64,000 nt of DNA from Megaustenia siamemsis. Taxonomy: Eukaryota; Mollusca; Gastropoda; Stylommatophora; Ariophantidae. Below, one piece after another: positions 1 through 11,701 of this stretch (within the stretch, counting starts at the first letter, position 1; every line of letters starts with the position of its first letter). Below the pieces are notes generated by a model. That model was not told the DNA's origin, did not search any database, and saw only the letters and a list, made by a program, of their open reading frames with translations. The position numbers were made by a program, and so were the translations under genes. The DNA is taken from contig JAVIAB010000160.1 in NCBI GenBank assembly GCA_032433765.1, positions 35,435,702-35,499,701 of the forward strand. The letters are read 5' to 3'.

Positions 1-118
1 CTTTAAAAGCATGAATTTATATAATTCGCAAACAAAGACAGTGAAAACATAGCCACGGGAGTTGGAAATACAGAAAACAAGAACCGAAAAATAGTTCCAG
101 CCAAAAATACACACTCCA

Positions 119-266
119 TCATCTCATAAACTTAACATTTGTCCCTGGTACACGAGTGGATGCTTGGATAATTCCCCCAAGTTCCTGAACTAAGCGAATG
201 CACGCTTCGGTGTTTGTTTGTTCGGCACATTCGCACGTTGGACTGGCAGGCAAATCGATGGCATAC
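119..266 (-). other. Possible terminal coding exon, unidentified
   Basis: The minus strand after an AACTAG acceptor-like site gives 48 open codons to a TGA at 121-119. The product begins YAIDLPASPTCECAEQ and contains RLVQELGGIIQASTRV. The acceptor has a weak pyrimidine tract and I recognise no family. It could be a C-terminal exon of the receptor gene, a remnant of another gene, or chance. Confidence 0.2.
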
Positions 267-379
267 CTAGTTGAAGTCTTTCAATTCGTTGGTTACTAAA
301 GTCCTTGCTGAATGGCCACAGTATAGTTACATTGTTGGCCGATATTTATTCGTGCAAGCAATGATTATATATATATATC

Positions 380-845
380 ATCAAGTACCGCAAGTACCGG
401 GCCTGCTGGCGTATGTGATCATGTCTCTCCACAACTTTCGATCACGACAGTTATTTATCATTTGTGTTGTTAACCTTCTGCCAAGGCATTCTCTTAAGCT
501 GTCTAGTATCTTTTTTCTTTGCTTCCCTCTATCTCTTCGTCCCTCAATTTTCCCAGTTGTTACAATATATTCCAGGTGTTATCTTCTCGTTACATGGCCA
601 AACAATGATGATTGTTTCTTCATAATATTGAAAATTAGCTATATTTTTGCTTTGGCCTCTTTCAGAACGTTTTCATCACTCTTCTTAGCTGTCAATGGTA
701 TTCTCAACATTCTTCTGTAAACCACATTTTTACAACCTCCAATGATTTTCTTGTCTGTTGTCTTATTGTCCATGATTCACATCCATATGTTAAGACTGGC
801 TCTACATAACATTTAAGAACTCTTTTTCATGTTTCTATTGTCAAA
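380..845 (-). mobile_element. LINE reverse-transcriptase C-terminal fragment (family L1)
   Basis: The minus strand carries the 3' part of a non-LTR retrotransposon ORF: the ESWT-type block, an RRML block and RKKQSSFFGHVMRR-type positions, with stops and frameshifts. It is the mirror image of the copy that follows. I call this family L1 only as a label in this window. Confidence 0.85.
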
Positions 846-1668
846 AAGGGACATGCCTGGAATAGCAATTGGAGGTCATAATATAAATTATCTAAGGCAT
901 GCTGATGATACAGTCTTAATCGCTAAGAGTGAAAATGAGTTACAAGAAATGTTGGACGTTATAGTGAAGAAAGCAAAAATAAAGGACTCAGCCTTAATAG
1001 CAAAAAGACAGAGGTAATGGTAACAACAAAGAAAAAGACATCACCTCAGTGCAAAATAAAGACAAGTGGAACAATATTAAAACAGGTAAATGAGTTTAAA
1101 TATTTGGGAATTTTGTTAACCTCAGACGGAAGATGCACAAAAGAAGTGAGATGCAGAATGGCTCAGGCAAAAGCAGCAAAAAAATGAGGAAGAAACTATA
1201 CATCCATTTTTGACAATAGAAACAAGAAAAAGAGTTCTTAAATGTTACATAGAGCCAGTCTTAACATATGGATGCGAATCATGGACAATAGGACAACAGA
1301 CAAGAAAATCACTGGAGTCTGTAGAAATGTGGTTTTACAGAAGAATGTTGAGAGTACCATGGACAGCTAAGAAGAGTAATGAAGATGTTCTGAGAGAGGT
1401 CAAAGCAAAAAGAGATCTAATTTCCAACATTAGGAAGAAACAATCATCATTTTTTGGCCATGTAATGAGAAGAGAACAACTGGAGTATATTGTAACAACT
1501 GGAAAAATTGAGGGACGAAGAGATAGAGGGAAGCAAAGAGAGAAAATACCAGACAGCTTAAGAGAATGGCTTGGCGGAAGGTCAAAAACATAAATGATAA
1601 ATAGCTGCCGAGATCGAAAGTTGTGGAGAGACATGATCACCTACGCCAGCAGGCCCGGTACTTGATAA
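846..1668 (+). mobile_element. LINE RT fragment with degraded YADD box (family L1)
   Basis: Starts within the RT palm: the catalytic box reads HADDTVLIAKSENELQ (Tyr to His). It continues through GRCTKEVRCRMAQAKAA and YIEPVLTYGCESWT to FYRRMLRVPWTAKKSNED and RKKQSSFFGHVMRREQ, ending in a short (ATG)n-like tail. Frameshifted near 1010 and 1180. Confidence 0.88.
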
Positions 1669-1749
1669 TGATGATTGTCAAAAATGGATTGCATATTATT
1701 TGGATATTCAATATATATATCATCATCATCATCAGGTTACATGTCCTTT

Positions 1750-2510
1750 GCAGAACGTTGCATTCAGCACAGTTTGTCTGGAAGAATCTGCCTCTAGCCA
1801 GATCTCCCACCGTCTCTGTTGTCATCTTTAAGGTCTCCTTGACGTCTTCAAACTACGTTCTTCTTTGTCTGCCTCTAGCCAGATCTCCCACCGTCTCTGT
1901 TGTCATCTTTAAGGTTTCCTTGACGTCTTCAAACTACGTTCTTCTTTGTCTGCCTCTAGCCAGATCTCCCACCGTCTCTGTTGTCATCTTTAAGGTCTCC
2001 TTGACGTCTTCAAACTACGTTCTTCTTTGTCTGCCTCTAGCCAGATCTCCCACCGTCTCTGTTGTCATCTTTAAGGTTTCCTTGACGTCTTCAAACTACG
2101 TTCTTCTTTGTCTGCCTCTAGCCAGATCTCCCACCGACTCTGTTGTCATCTTTAAGGTCTCCTTGACGTCTTCAAACTACGTTCTTCTTTGTCTGCCTCT
2201 GATGCGTCGCCCAGAAACCATGCCCTCCATTATTGTTCTTTCCAGCCCGATAAGTCTTTTGACGTGGCCATAGTATTTTAATTTCCTCTGTAGAATGGTG
2301 TTTATAAGTCAGTTCTTTTTAATGTTTAATTTTTTTAGTATGTCTTCATTGCATGTTTTTCATTATCCAAGATATGTTAAGGACTTTTATGTAGCTTTTT
2401 GTTTCGAATGATTCGGTTTTTTACCTTGTTGTTTGCGAAATTGTCCATTATTCACAACCATATGTTGCTATTGGGAACATGACCTCAGTGATTGTAAATT
2501 TACTGCCGTA
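1750..2510 (-). mobile_element. LINE C-terminal fragment (second family) containing an 81-bp VNTR
   Basis: The minus strand at 2205-2280 reads like the KYYGHVKRLIGLERTIMEG block seen near the C-terminus of many LINE ORF2 proteins. The adjoining upstream portion is expanded into the 81-bp repeat. Confidence 0.6.
1789..2214. repeat. 81-bp minisatellite, about 5 units
   Basis: Near-identical 81-bp units (27 codons) beginning CTGCCTCTAGCCAGATCTCC. The length is a multiple of three, so frames stay open through it. It appears to have been amplified from LINE coding sequence. Confidence 0.93.
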
Positions 2511-2519
2511 CTGATATTG

Positions 2520-3262
2520 TAGAAATGATAGACATAATAGTAAAAGAAAGCAACAAGAAAGGTCTCAGTCTGAATAGCAAGAAAACAGAAGTAATGGTTA
2601 TAACGAAGAAACAATCACCACCATCATGCAGCATAAAAATAAACGAGGCAAATCTAAAACAAGTGCAACGTTTCAAATACTTGGGCACAATAATAACATC
2701 AGATGGGAGATGCAGCACAGAAATAAAAAGCAGAATAGCTCAGGTCAAAATAGCATTTCAGAAAATGAAAAATATCTTATGCAACAAATCTATCTCAATA
2801 AAAATGAGAGAGTTCATCGGTGCTATATAGAACCAATTCTGACCTATGGAAGCGAATCATGGACAGTAGGCAAACAAATGAAAAGATAATTAGAGGCCAC
2901 AGAGATGGGATTTCTCAGAAGAATGTTGAAAGTTCCCTGGATAGCTAAACAGACCAATGAGGAAGTTCTCAAGGAGGCTAACACAAAAAGGGAGCTCTTA
3001 AAAAAACATCAGAATGAAGCAAAGAACATTTTTTGGGCACATCATGAGAAGAGGAAAGTTGGAATACTTGGTTACAACTGGCAAAATAAAAGGAAAGAGA
3101 GATCGCGGACGACAAAGAGAGAAAATACTGGATAGCTTGGTGTCATGGCATGGAAAACAGTCAACAACAGAACTAATACGATGCACTGTAGATAGAAGAT
3201 TGTGGAGGGACATGATCACCTACGCCAACCGGTATGGCACATGATGATGATGATGATGACTG
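2520..3262 (+). mobile_element. LINE RT C-terminal fragment with (GAT)n tail (family L1b)
   Basis: Reads KKTEVMVITKK, QRFKYLGTIITSDGRC, then YIEPILTYGSESWT, GFLRRMLKVPWIAKQTNEE and, after frameshifts, RQREKILDSL and RRLWRDMITYANRYGT, followed directly by ATGATGATGATGATG. The coding end is close to the simple-sequence tail. Confidence 0.9.
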
Positions 3263-3430
3263 ATATTGTGGCTCATGTTCTTCGTGGCATCTACTGTTTG
3301 TGTTACTATTGCTAATCTGTTATTGATCTCTTTCTGGCAGTCTCCATTGTTAGTTACTACAGATCCCAGATATTCATAATTTGTTATTTCAAGTTCTTCA
3401 CTGTTGATGATTTTATATACACACACGTTT
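3245..3430 (-). mobile_element. LINE RT fragment (different family)
   Basis: The minus strand reads ITNYEYLGSVVTNNGDCQKE, the YLGS..T..G block of non-LTR reverse transcriptases, with EINNRLA downstream. About 180 bp. Confidence 0.75.
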
Positions 3431-3985
3431 TGTGTTAATAAAGGAGATATTCACATTTGATATTTGGAGTATTTTAGTACAGAATCTCCAAAAATCATTT
3501 TCCAACGTTAGCCGAGATGAATGTAGCTGTAGCGTGGAGGTTAGTATTATTACTGAGTACTTAGTCCAGCCGGAAACGAAATCTAAATAACCAATACCGT
3601 TTCCAGGTTGATCAAGATAACTTGGCAGTTACAAGAAATAAAGGTAGACTGAATTTCACTTCCGGCCCAGTTAAATAGAAAAATCTGACCATCTTGGCAA
3701 TAATTAACTGGCTTTCTGAGAGCATTGAGGGAAACATATTAGAGGAAGAGGGTAGAGGAGGTGGGACTTGTCACTTGCTACGGTGCTCATGCTCTATGCT
3801 GAGATCTTCCTGCGGTGTAAAGAAAGAGATCGTGACTTCATTGGACATGTTCTTGTATAGTAACGGTGATCTCAACAGTAGATGATCAGTGAACATAGAA
3901 ATGGGTAGGGGGTAGTATCTGAATTCTGCCCAAACAAGTAACACATTTCTTGCATTTCACGGAGCACGGCGATCCTAGCTTCTGT
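3431..3985. other. Unassigned, non-repetitive
   Basis: No recognisable gene or repeat. Short open frames occur on both strands without family resemblance. Confidence 0.4.
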
Positions 3986-3989
3986 TAGT

Positions 3990-4330
3990 CAGCCTAGGAT
4001 GTCACTGGGGAGACCAACTGGGATTTTTAGGAATTATTTCAGGAGAAGAGGTATGTTTAGAACACTCGGAAAAAAATCACAAATAATCAACAACAGAAAG
4101 AAAAAATAAAGAGCAATAGACATCCCAAAGCGGGATCGAACCCGTACTCCTCAATATAGCGCCTTACCACAAAAAACAAACGATAGAGCACACGGCCAAC
4201 TAAGCTACCTTAAAAAAAATAGGTATCATTGGCGATGTCTTTCACGCATGTGTACTCAAGACTATCGCATAGGGTTATGATCACAACTCGAGAATAAATT
4301 GTATATCTATGTTTTCCTATAGGCCATGTC
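3990..4330 (-). mobile_element. tRNA-core repeat element, copy 1
   Basis: The minus strand shows a tRNA-like segment (box A near TAGCTTAGTTGG, box B GGGTTCGATCCCG) flanked on both sides by sequence shared with the element at 29667-30186. Shared flanks include the GTGAAAGACATCG motif and the ACATACCTCTTC motif. The tRNA core is degenerate and I do not call a functional tRNA. Confidence 0.7.
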
Positions 4331-4512
4331 AGGGTCAGCAGGCTGACGCCTCTAAGTTCGCCCGCTTATTGGTTTCAACCCTAGAGCTACACGTGCCTTA
4401 GCCCAAGTGCCAACATTGACGGTGTGTAACTTTTGCAGTTGGTTTGTGACTATTATTCCTTTGTTCACCTCATTATTATGACCGACCCTACACAACCTTT
4501 AGAGTTTTTAAA

Positions 4513-4917
4513 ATGTAAAGTACGAGACTTTCGGCGTCTTAGCACACGAGTTTTCACCCATATGTGCTCGGCCGCCTATCTTAGCACACGAGTTGTCACC
4601 CATATGTGCTCGGCCGCCTATCTTAGCACACGAGTTGTCACCCATATGTGCTCGGCCGCCTATCCAGTGGTGATCGGAGACTTCTGGATAGTGTCGCTTC
4701 ATCATCGAAACTCACGATGCGAGGCGGTAATTCTCACCTTCCCAGATTACTATCCTGGTATCCATTTCTGCGACCGGCTGGGTCGACCGCGGGGGGTATT
4801 TTTTTCCTTTTAACCACGAGTACAATTCACACTGCTCCCAGCGGGAGTCGAACACGGGTTGTCCGAATGTCGATAACCCAGTCGGGTGGTTTTCCCAACT
4901 AGGCCACCGGGGTCCCC
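4513..4917 (-). mobile_element. SINE family 2 copy with internal triplication
   Basis: tRNA-derived: the minus strand starts with GGTGGCCTAGTTGGGAAAAC (box A) and has GTTCGACTCCC (box B); the 3' part ends in TACTTTACATTT. A segment of about 42 bp (4533-4662), containing CACCCATATGTGCTCGGCCG, is present three times, making this copy longer than its relatives. Confidence 0.88.
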
Positions 4918-5660
4918 AAGAGAGTTTTATTTTATTTTTAATCTGGATAACCGTGCAAAGTGAATGTAAATATCTTCAACAGTTTTGGATTAATTAAATA
5001 TTTCAACTATTTACTCCATTTACACTAACCATGTAAGCCGGTGTGATTCCCAAAGGAATACAGAAAGGGGCGTGGTTAGGAATTGTTGACAAATAACTGA
5101 AAGAAAACGTGATAGACTGACTCAAGAGAGGCAAATGAAATTCTCTAGTGGTGGTCTTATGTGTATAAAGTGAGCTAGGTGAGCTAAGTGAGTGAGTGGG
5201 CATATAGTGACAGATGGAGCTGCGGTTAAGTGGCGGTAAGTGAATTAGTCTACTAGGGACAGAATGAATGAATGAATGAATGAACGAGTGAGGGAGTGAA
5301 TGAATATACTACCAGTAGTGGGCATGGGGTAGGGAAAATTTCCTTGCCAGACTGGCTTCCAGATTAGGTCAGCCTTAAGTGGATACCCACGATTTATGTT
5401 TGGGTGAAAGGGACAGTCTGACCAAATAGAAATGTGACGATGATAAATACAATATGTTCAATATCACCATGCTTCTCGCACGACACGACCCTAATTGAGT
5501 TAATGCATTACTGGTGGTAGACGTGATGGGCAGAAATATAACAACACATTTATGCAAAATGCCAACCCACTTGCGCTTAATAACCTACAATGTTTTCAGA
5601 AGTCGACAGAAGGCTATTATTAATTAGTTCGACTCTTATTTATTCTTTTTCTTCTTTTCT
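4918..5660. other. Unassigned AT-rich sequence with a short GAAT run
   Basis: Contains an imperfect (GAAT)n run at about 5262-5305 and otherwise nothing recognised. Confidence 0.4.
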
Positions 5661-5689
5661 CTTTCTCACTGATACCGAAAGGTGTTGTG

Positions 5690-6075
5690 GTTATATCATT
5701 TGTTGTTCTTGAACTGCTCGGACTGTCTGAATTATTGATTTTCCTTTGTTGTTACATGTCTCTATCACTGTCTCTATCCATCTTCTTCTTGGTCTTTTTT
5801 CCATGCATTCTCGAGAAGAACGCCGTTGATGGTGATTGGTGAGGATTCACTCTGACCAGGTGCCCCAACCATTTAAGTTGTTATTTGTTCTATATATTCT
5901 TGGCAGGGTTTTATTCCTACCATTTTTCTTATGGTTTCATTTGATGTTCTATCTCTTCTTGTGTTGTTTGTTACTTTTCTCAAGCATCGCATCTCACATG
6001 TATTGATCTTTCTTAAATCTGATTTAGAAAGGGTCCATATTTGACTTTCATAGTACAAAGTTGGTATGAAAATGC
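5690..6075 (-). mobile_element. LINE C-terminal fragment
   Basis: The minus strand reads SQIWTLSKSDLRKI, EMRCLRKVTNNTRRDR, then LKWLGHLVRV, matching the post-RT region of RTE/CR1-like LINE proteins. Degraded. Confidence 0.7.
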
Positions 6076-6795
6076 TATTTATAATTTATTTATAAAGTAA
6101 AAAAAGACAGCAAAAATTCCTACACACAGACACAATGGACATCATTTTCAGAGGCCAGCATGATACTGTTATCATTAAGATCAATTCTAATTATTAAAAA
6201 AAAATAAAGAAGAAAAAAATACCAATAGATTTGAGAAAACCCACATCACACAGACACTACCAACTTTTCTAGCATAGGCAAACATGACGTCATCATCAGT
6301 GAATTAAATTCCTGTAAAGATTAGGAACACACGCAAACCTCCTCCAACAATGAACAAAATGCAATGTATCAAAGATCGACAGGAAATATCATCAGATAAG
6401 ATCCCGTCCTGATAATAAACCATCACTAACCAAACAAGAACAACAACTCTTTCCAAAAATTACATCCCTTTTACTCCTCTCCTTTTTGTCTTCATTTCTC
6501 ATCCTAACTCAATTAATTTTTCAGCCACGACATTGAAATTCCAGGACGTGATTATTGGTCCCTCTCATAATCACTTTTCATGAAGGTTTCATGCTTGTGT
6601 TTTACGAGCTAACTAAAAGCCATTATCCCTGAAAGGAACGCATGAATTGTTAGCATCCAAGGTATTTTTGGTCTCACCAATTTCTTTAAGTCTTCGAATC
6701 AACAAACTGGCTCGGTGCGCCCTGACAAAACCTTTAGCCACTTCAACACTCATCTCTTTCTAGTAGTTTTCGATTCTCCAATTCCTCTAGGAATC
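6076..6795. other. Unassigned
   Basis: AT-rich, no gene or repeat recognised. Confidence 0.35.
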
Positions 6796-6799
6796 TATT

Positions 6800-6802
6800 T
6801 AG

Positions 6803-6846
<44 letters not shown>

Positions 6847-7870
6847 GTCGTCAAGTTCCAAGCCTGCTGGCATAGGTGATCATGTTTCTCCACAACTTTC
6901 GATCACGGCAGTTATTATCATTTCTGCTGTTGACCTTCTGCCAAGGCATTCTCTTAAGCTGTCTAGTATCTTTTCTCTTTGCTTCACTTTATCTCCTCGT
7001 CACTCAATTTACCCAGTTGCTACAATATATTCCAGCTGTTCCCTTCTCATTACATGGCTAAAAATGATGATTGGTTGTTCCTAATATTGGAAATTAGCTC
7101 TCTTTTTGCGTTGGCCTCTTTCAGAACATCTTCATTACTCAACTTAGTTGTACAAGGTATTCTCAACATTCTTCTGTAAAACCACATTTCTACAGCCTGC
7201 AGTGATTTTCTTGTCTGTTGTTCTGTTGTCCATGATTCACATCCATATGTTAAGACTGGCTCTACGTAATATTTAAGAATATTTTTTCTTGTTTGTATTG
7301 TCAAAAATGGATTGCATATTATCTTCCTCATTTTTTTGAAAAGCTGCTTTTGCCTGAACTATTCTGCATCTCACTTATGTTGTACATCTACCATCTGAGG
7401 TTAACATTGTTCCCAGACATTTAAATTCATTTACTTGTTTTAATATTGTTCCACCTGTCTTTATTTCATGTCTTTTTCTTTGTTGCTACCATTAGTTTTG
7501 TCTTTTTACTATAAAGGCTGAGTCCTTTATCTTTGCTCCTTCACTATAATGTCTAACATTTCTTGTAACTCAATTTCACACTTAGCGATTAAGCCTGTAT
7601 CATCAGCATACCTTAGATTATTCATATTATGACCTCCGATTGTTATTCAAGCCATGCCCCTTATGGATCTTAAAATAATCTCACTATACATATTAAATAA
7701 ATCTGATGAAAGCACACAATCTTGCCTAAAGCCCTGTTTTATTTGTTGAAAACTTCCCAATTGATTTCCAATTCTTATGACCGCTGTTTGTAGCCGCGGC
7801 GATCCATGATTATACAAAGAATTTACGACTGCGGTTTTCTGTTGTCTTCTGTTGGTTTGTTTACGGTTTT
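6800..7870 (-). mobile_element. LINE RT fragment with (ATC)n tail (family L1)
   Basis: Longest L1 copy here. The minus strand runs from the IKQGFRQDCVLSSDLFN block through the palm box RYADDTGLIAK to the ESWT and FYRRMLR blocks. It ends at a (TGA)n tail, seen on the plus strand as (CAT)n at 6804-6845. Interrupted by frameshifts. Confidence 0.88.
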
Positions 7871-8285
7871 CTCCGCTAGCCTTTGACTAAAACGCCTCAC
7901 CCATAAAATATAAATAATCATCTCTATGATTTAACAATAAGTTCTTGGCAAGACTATTTCTAGGATCTCTGTAAGAGGTACTTTATTTTCTGGTCAAAAT
8001 TGTGAAATTAATCAAAATTATCGCCAGAATCACCTGTCTGTTAAACGATTATGTAAAGACATGCATTCGGACAAAGGGTGGTCTTATTCTCCACTTTGCT
8101 GTACTCAGGTTGCGAAAGGAAATATTGATAATCGTGGTTTTGAGTACAGTTATTGCAACGAATTTTTTCCTGGAAATGCACAAGAGACTCGACCTTGTGA
8201 CCTACTTTAAAAAAAAGGCCTGGAAGAAGAGTTACTAATTCAGCAAATATCCGATATTCTATAACAGCGTATCCTAAACCGTGGT
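7871..8285. other. Unassigned
   Basis: No feature recognised apart from a short open frame of 78 codons on the plus strand without family resemblance. Confidence 0.35.
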
Positions 8286-8296
8286 CATCGAACCAC

Positions 8297-8342
8297 TTGG
8301 GGGGGGTGGGGGGGTGTTGGAGGGTTGGGGGAGGGAGGAGAA
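8297..8342 (+). repeat. G-rich tract, possible G-quadruplex
   Basis: Several runs of four or more G separated by one to three T or A. It sits at the oligo(A) end of the SINE family 3 copy. Confidence 0.7.
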
Positions 8343-8680
8343 AGGTTTTTAAAAAATATTTTTTTCGTTCGCCAGCTTTTACCTCTGACGAAGTCCCTAG
8401 AGACTAGGAACTGAATTTTGCGTGTTAATCCATTTTTCCCTGGCAGCCGTGTGCACAGGGGTCCCTCGCCGCACAGGCAGATAACTCCGACTTCGGAGGT
8501 ACTCATATTTTTTCCGTCGATGAGTAATTGACGTTTCAAGCTGACCCTCGCTGCTGAGACCAGGGGTGGTTGCCGCAGAGAGAAATCATAAATAAAAATC
8601 CCAACCAACCGGGATTTGAACCCACAACCTCTCTGTATCGAGTCCGGCGTCTTGCCTCGAGACCAATCAGTCCTCATGAG
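8343..8680 (-). mobile_element. SINE family 3, copy 1
   Basis: The minus strand has a tRNA-like head (TTGGTCTCGAGGCAAGACG box A region, GGTTCAAATCCC box B), a conserved body with CAGCAGCGAGG and GGAGTTATCTGCC blocks, and an A-rich 3' end. The same body recurs at 57535-57835 and 62645-62985. Confidence 0.83.
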
Positions 8681-8883
8681 AAAGGTTTGAAGAAATGTTA
8701 TGATATTTTTCAGTTAAAATTGAAAGAGAGAATTAATGAATGCAAAAAGAAACGTTTAACAAGCTCTCAATTTGCTTAGCTTGTATAAAGATTTCACTTT
8801 TCTAACTTACACCTTCATCAAAACAAGAAAAGTACACAGTAAGAATAAATATTCAGTCATTAATATAATAGTTTGATAGCGAA

Positions 8884-9008
8884 ATACGTTCTACGTCTGA
8901 CATTTCTTGTGACTGCACTTACTGTCAGAAGCAGCGGGCAGTCAATATGTTGTACGCCTGACATTTCTTGTGACTGCAATTACAGTCAGAAGCAGCGGGC
9001 AGTCAGTA
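8884..9008. repeat. 61-bp tandem duplication
   Basis: Two near-identical copies of a block containing TGACATTTCTTGTGACTGCA and AGAAGCAGCGGGCAGTCA. Confidence 0.85.
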
Positions 9009-9047
9009 AGAGACAGTTTGGGTGGGAGTTTAGTGATTTCAAGGGCC

Positions 9048-9358
9048 TCGGTAGCCTAGTTGGGAAACCACCAGGGCTACCGACGTTCGAATAAGCCGTG
9101 TTCGATTTCCACTAGAAGCAGTGTGAATTGTACTCGTGATTGGGAAAAAAAATAGCCCCGCGATCGACCCTGCACACTGGCAGAAATGAGTACCAGGTTA
9201 GTACTCTGGGAAGGTGATGAATGCCGCCTCGCATTGTGAGTTTCGATGCTTGAAGCGATACTATCTAGAAGTCTCCGATCACTTCTGGACAGGCAGCCGA
9301 GCACATATAGGTGAGAACTCGCGTGATAAGACGCAGATTCAAGTCTCGTACTTTACCA
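9048..9358 (+). mobile_element. SINE family 2 copy
   Basis: Full-length type: GCCTCGGTAGCCTAGTTGGG head, GTTCGATTTCC box B, a central GTGTGAATTGTACTCGTG block, GAGTTTCGATGCTTGAAGCG, and a TCTCGTACTTTACC end. Confidence 0.9.
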
Positions 9359-9359
9359 C

Positions 9360-10535
9360 AACCTTTTCTCCTTCGATCTGTGATGATAACATTGGTTATT
9401 GTCAGGTAAAGTGGCTTCGACATTCCGCGGGGAATGTAAGGTCCATACACTTTAGTCGAGCCTAAGGATGGATCGTTGGCTGAATTTAAAATGTAAAACA
9501 CTTGATGATGTTGATGAGGGGGTATCCTGTTTAAAGCCAAATGAAGCTGCTCCCAGTCATCTTAGAAAAGTGCCGACGTTATAATAAAGAATATATGCTG
9601 CTGATTTTTCATGTCCCAGATATAAGCAACTAAAACTGAGTCTTGTATCAGTGTTCAGCGAGACCATGAAACCATCAAAACTGTGAAGACATCTTGATAC
9701 TAAACATATAGAACATGTCAAAAGGAGCATTTTAAAAATAAAAAAGTAAGGGCCATTAGCTTCAGGGAAATAATAACAAGGTGAATAAAAGAGTACAACT
9801 GGCTGTAACAATGAACATTCAGTGTTGCTTCCATTGAAGTTTTCCATTTAAAACTAGAAAACCGTGCACACACAAAAACAACAAAAAACACGGATGAACA
9901 TATATCGGTTGCTACTGCTGCTGTGCAAAAAAAGAAATAGATGGTTTCTGCATTGATCAGCAAGACAATTGACATTGATTTTCCCTAAATATCTTTGTCA
10001 AATAACAAAGTTAAGAAACAAACTGATAGCTTGTTAGCCAATATCAAGGATTAATTATTTGAAAGTATTTGCATGTTCTTCTATTTTGCTTTTTCAATTT
10101 CACGAAAGCACATATACAGTGTATAACAAACAAAGCGACTTTACTAAGCTACGTTAGAAGCGAGCACGAGAGAAATGACTGTTTTTGAAGTGACATTGTT
10201 CCTCTGCTCGAGTGAAATACAACTCCTTCCTTCTACTGCCATACTCTGGACAAGCTCACTAACCGTGCAGTCTACACAGGAATTGGCGCGAGGAGCGTGA
10301 AGATTATACTGCCCGTGACGGTCGATATGGCGACTCGGAAGTATCCATTCTTAGCTTCTCGCCATTTATACACAATACGAAATGTTCAGTTAAGAAGTAT
10401 GACCGTAAAAACGCGTCTTTTTTTTTTTTTTTACAGAACGCAACATGTTTGAAAAAAACAGTTTAAACAATCAGGGTAAACACTTTGTTGGTTGCAGAAA
10501 CGGCAGCTGAGCAGATACGGAATGCCCCGCCTACA
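9360..10535. other. Unassigned, low repeat content
   Basis: The longest stretch without an obvious transposable element in the left part. A minus-strand run near 10355-10275 (REAKNGYFRVAISTVTG) is open for about 30 codons but has no clear splice sites or family. A poly(T) run lies at 10419-10432. Confidence 0.35.
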
Positions 10536-10538
10536 GTA

Positions 10539-10630
10539 AAAAGTCTGTAGTCTAAAATCGAAAGTCTGTAGTCTAAAATCGAAAGTATGTAGTCTAAAAT
10601 CGAAAGTCTGTAGTCTAAAATTTAAAGTCT
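10539..10630. repeat. 21-bp tandem repeat, about 4 units
   Basis: Units of AAAGTCTGTAGTCTAAAATCG with point changes. Confidence 0.9.
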
Positions 10631-10939
10631 GAAGTTTATAAAGTCCATTATCCTTACTCTTAATCAGTAAGTATCAAATGTTCCATTTTCCCCCACCAAT
10701 CTTATGATTTATATCACTGCTGTTTGTTGGTGATATTTGAGTAATATTATACATTTTCTAAGTTCTGGAACTTAACTTGAGTAAAAGTCTGCTAACAAAT
10801 AATCATAAGAGATGCTCGAAGTGACATTTTTGCATAATTTGCTGTTTAAATAAAATGATTATTTTACATTAGAACGGGTTTAATTTGTCAAATTTTCAAA
10901 TATTTATTCTCATAAACGACATTGGACTTCAATTTTTAT

Positions 10940-11701
10940 AGCATAAAAATGATGATGATCATCAAGGAGTCTCCGCATAAAAGGTTGGCTACCATGGAGC
11001 ACCTTTCCGCGCTATCTCTTGCTTTGATAGTGCAGGTTGTCATAGGCTGGTTTGTCTATCTTTTGATGTTACTCGTCCACGTTAGTCTTAGTCTGCCTCT
11101 GCCTCTTTTACCTTGTATTTACCCCTCAAAGATTACTAGGCTTCTGTGTCATTTAGCAATGCCCCAAAATCTCATTTCTCTTGTTCGAATTGTGTTTAGT
11201 AGTTCTCTTTTAATTTTAAATTGTTTTAAGACTTCATTGTTTGTTTTATTTTCCATCCAAATCTTCCTATTCTTCTATAAATCCACATTTCATATGCTTC
11301 AATTTTCTGTTCTGTTTTCTTGTTTAATGTCCTTATTTCTGTACCATACATGAATGTTGAGAAAATATAACTTTTGCTATTCTTAGTTTTAGCCCTGGTA
11401 TTATTTGTTTTGATTTTAGTATATTCTTCATGGCATTAAAATTACTATGTGCCTTTCCTATTCTTTTGTTCATTTCAGTTTTACATTTCCATCACTGGTT
11501 ATAGTATGACCAAGGTAGTTGTAGCTCTGAACCGTCTCCAAGTCTGTTCCTTCAACTTTGATATCTACTTGTAGGTTTTGAGTATTATCTTTGTTTATGA
11601 TAATAGTTTTAGTATTTTTTTATATTCATATCTAATCTATATAATTTGCTTGTCGGGTTTATTTCGTTAAGTAATTGTTGTAGATCATTTTATTATTTTC
11701 T
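10940..11701 (-). mobile_element. LINE family L2, 3' end (first part)
   Basis: Minus strand: the 3' end abuts a short (GAT)n tail, followed inward by the conserved block opposite GGTTGGCTACCATGGAGC that recurs at 17900, 20170, 29350 and 39690. It is interrupted at 11702 by a nested insertion and continues briefly after 12016. Confidence 0.8.

Noticed and set aside
1623..2273. 216-codon plus-strand frame
   Set aside because: Runs through the 81-bp repeat antisense to LINE remains; in-frame period keeps it open.
10150..10360. Possible exon on the minus strand (REAKNGYFRVAIS..)
   Set aside because: About 30 open codons only, no convincing donor or acceptor and no receptor similarity.
10922..11353. 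143-codon plus-strand open frame
   Set aside because: Antisense of an L2 LINE 3' end.
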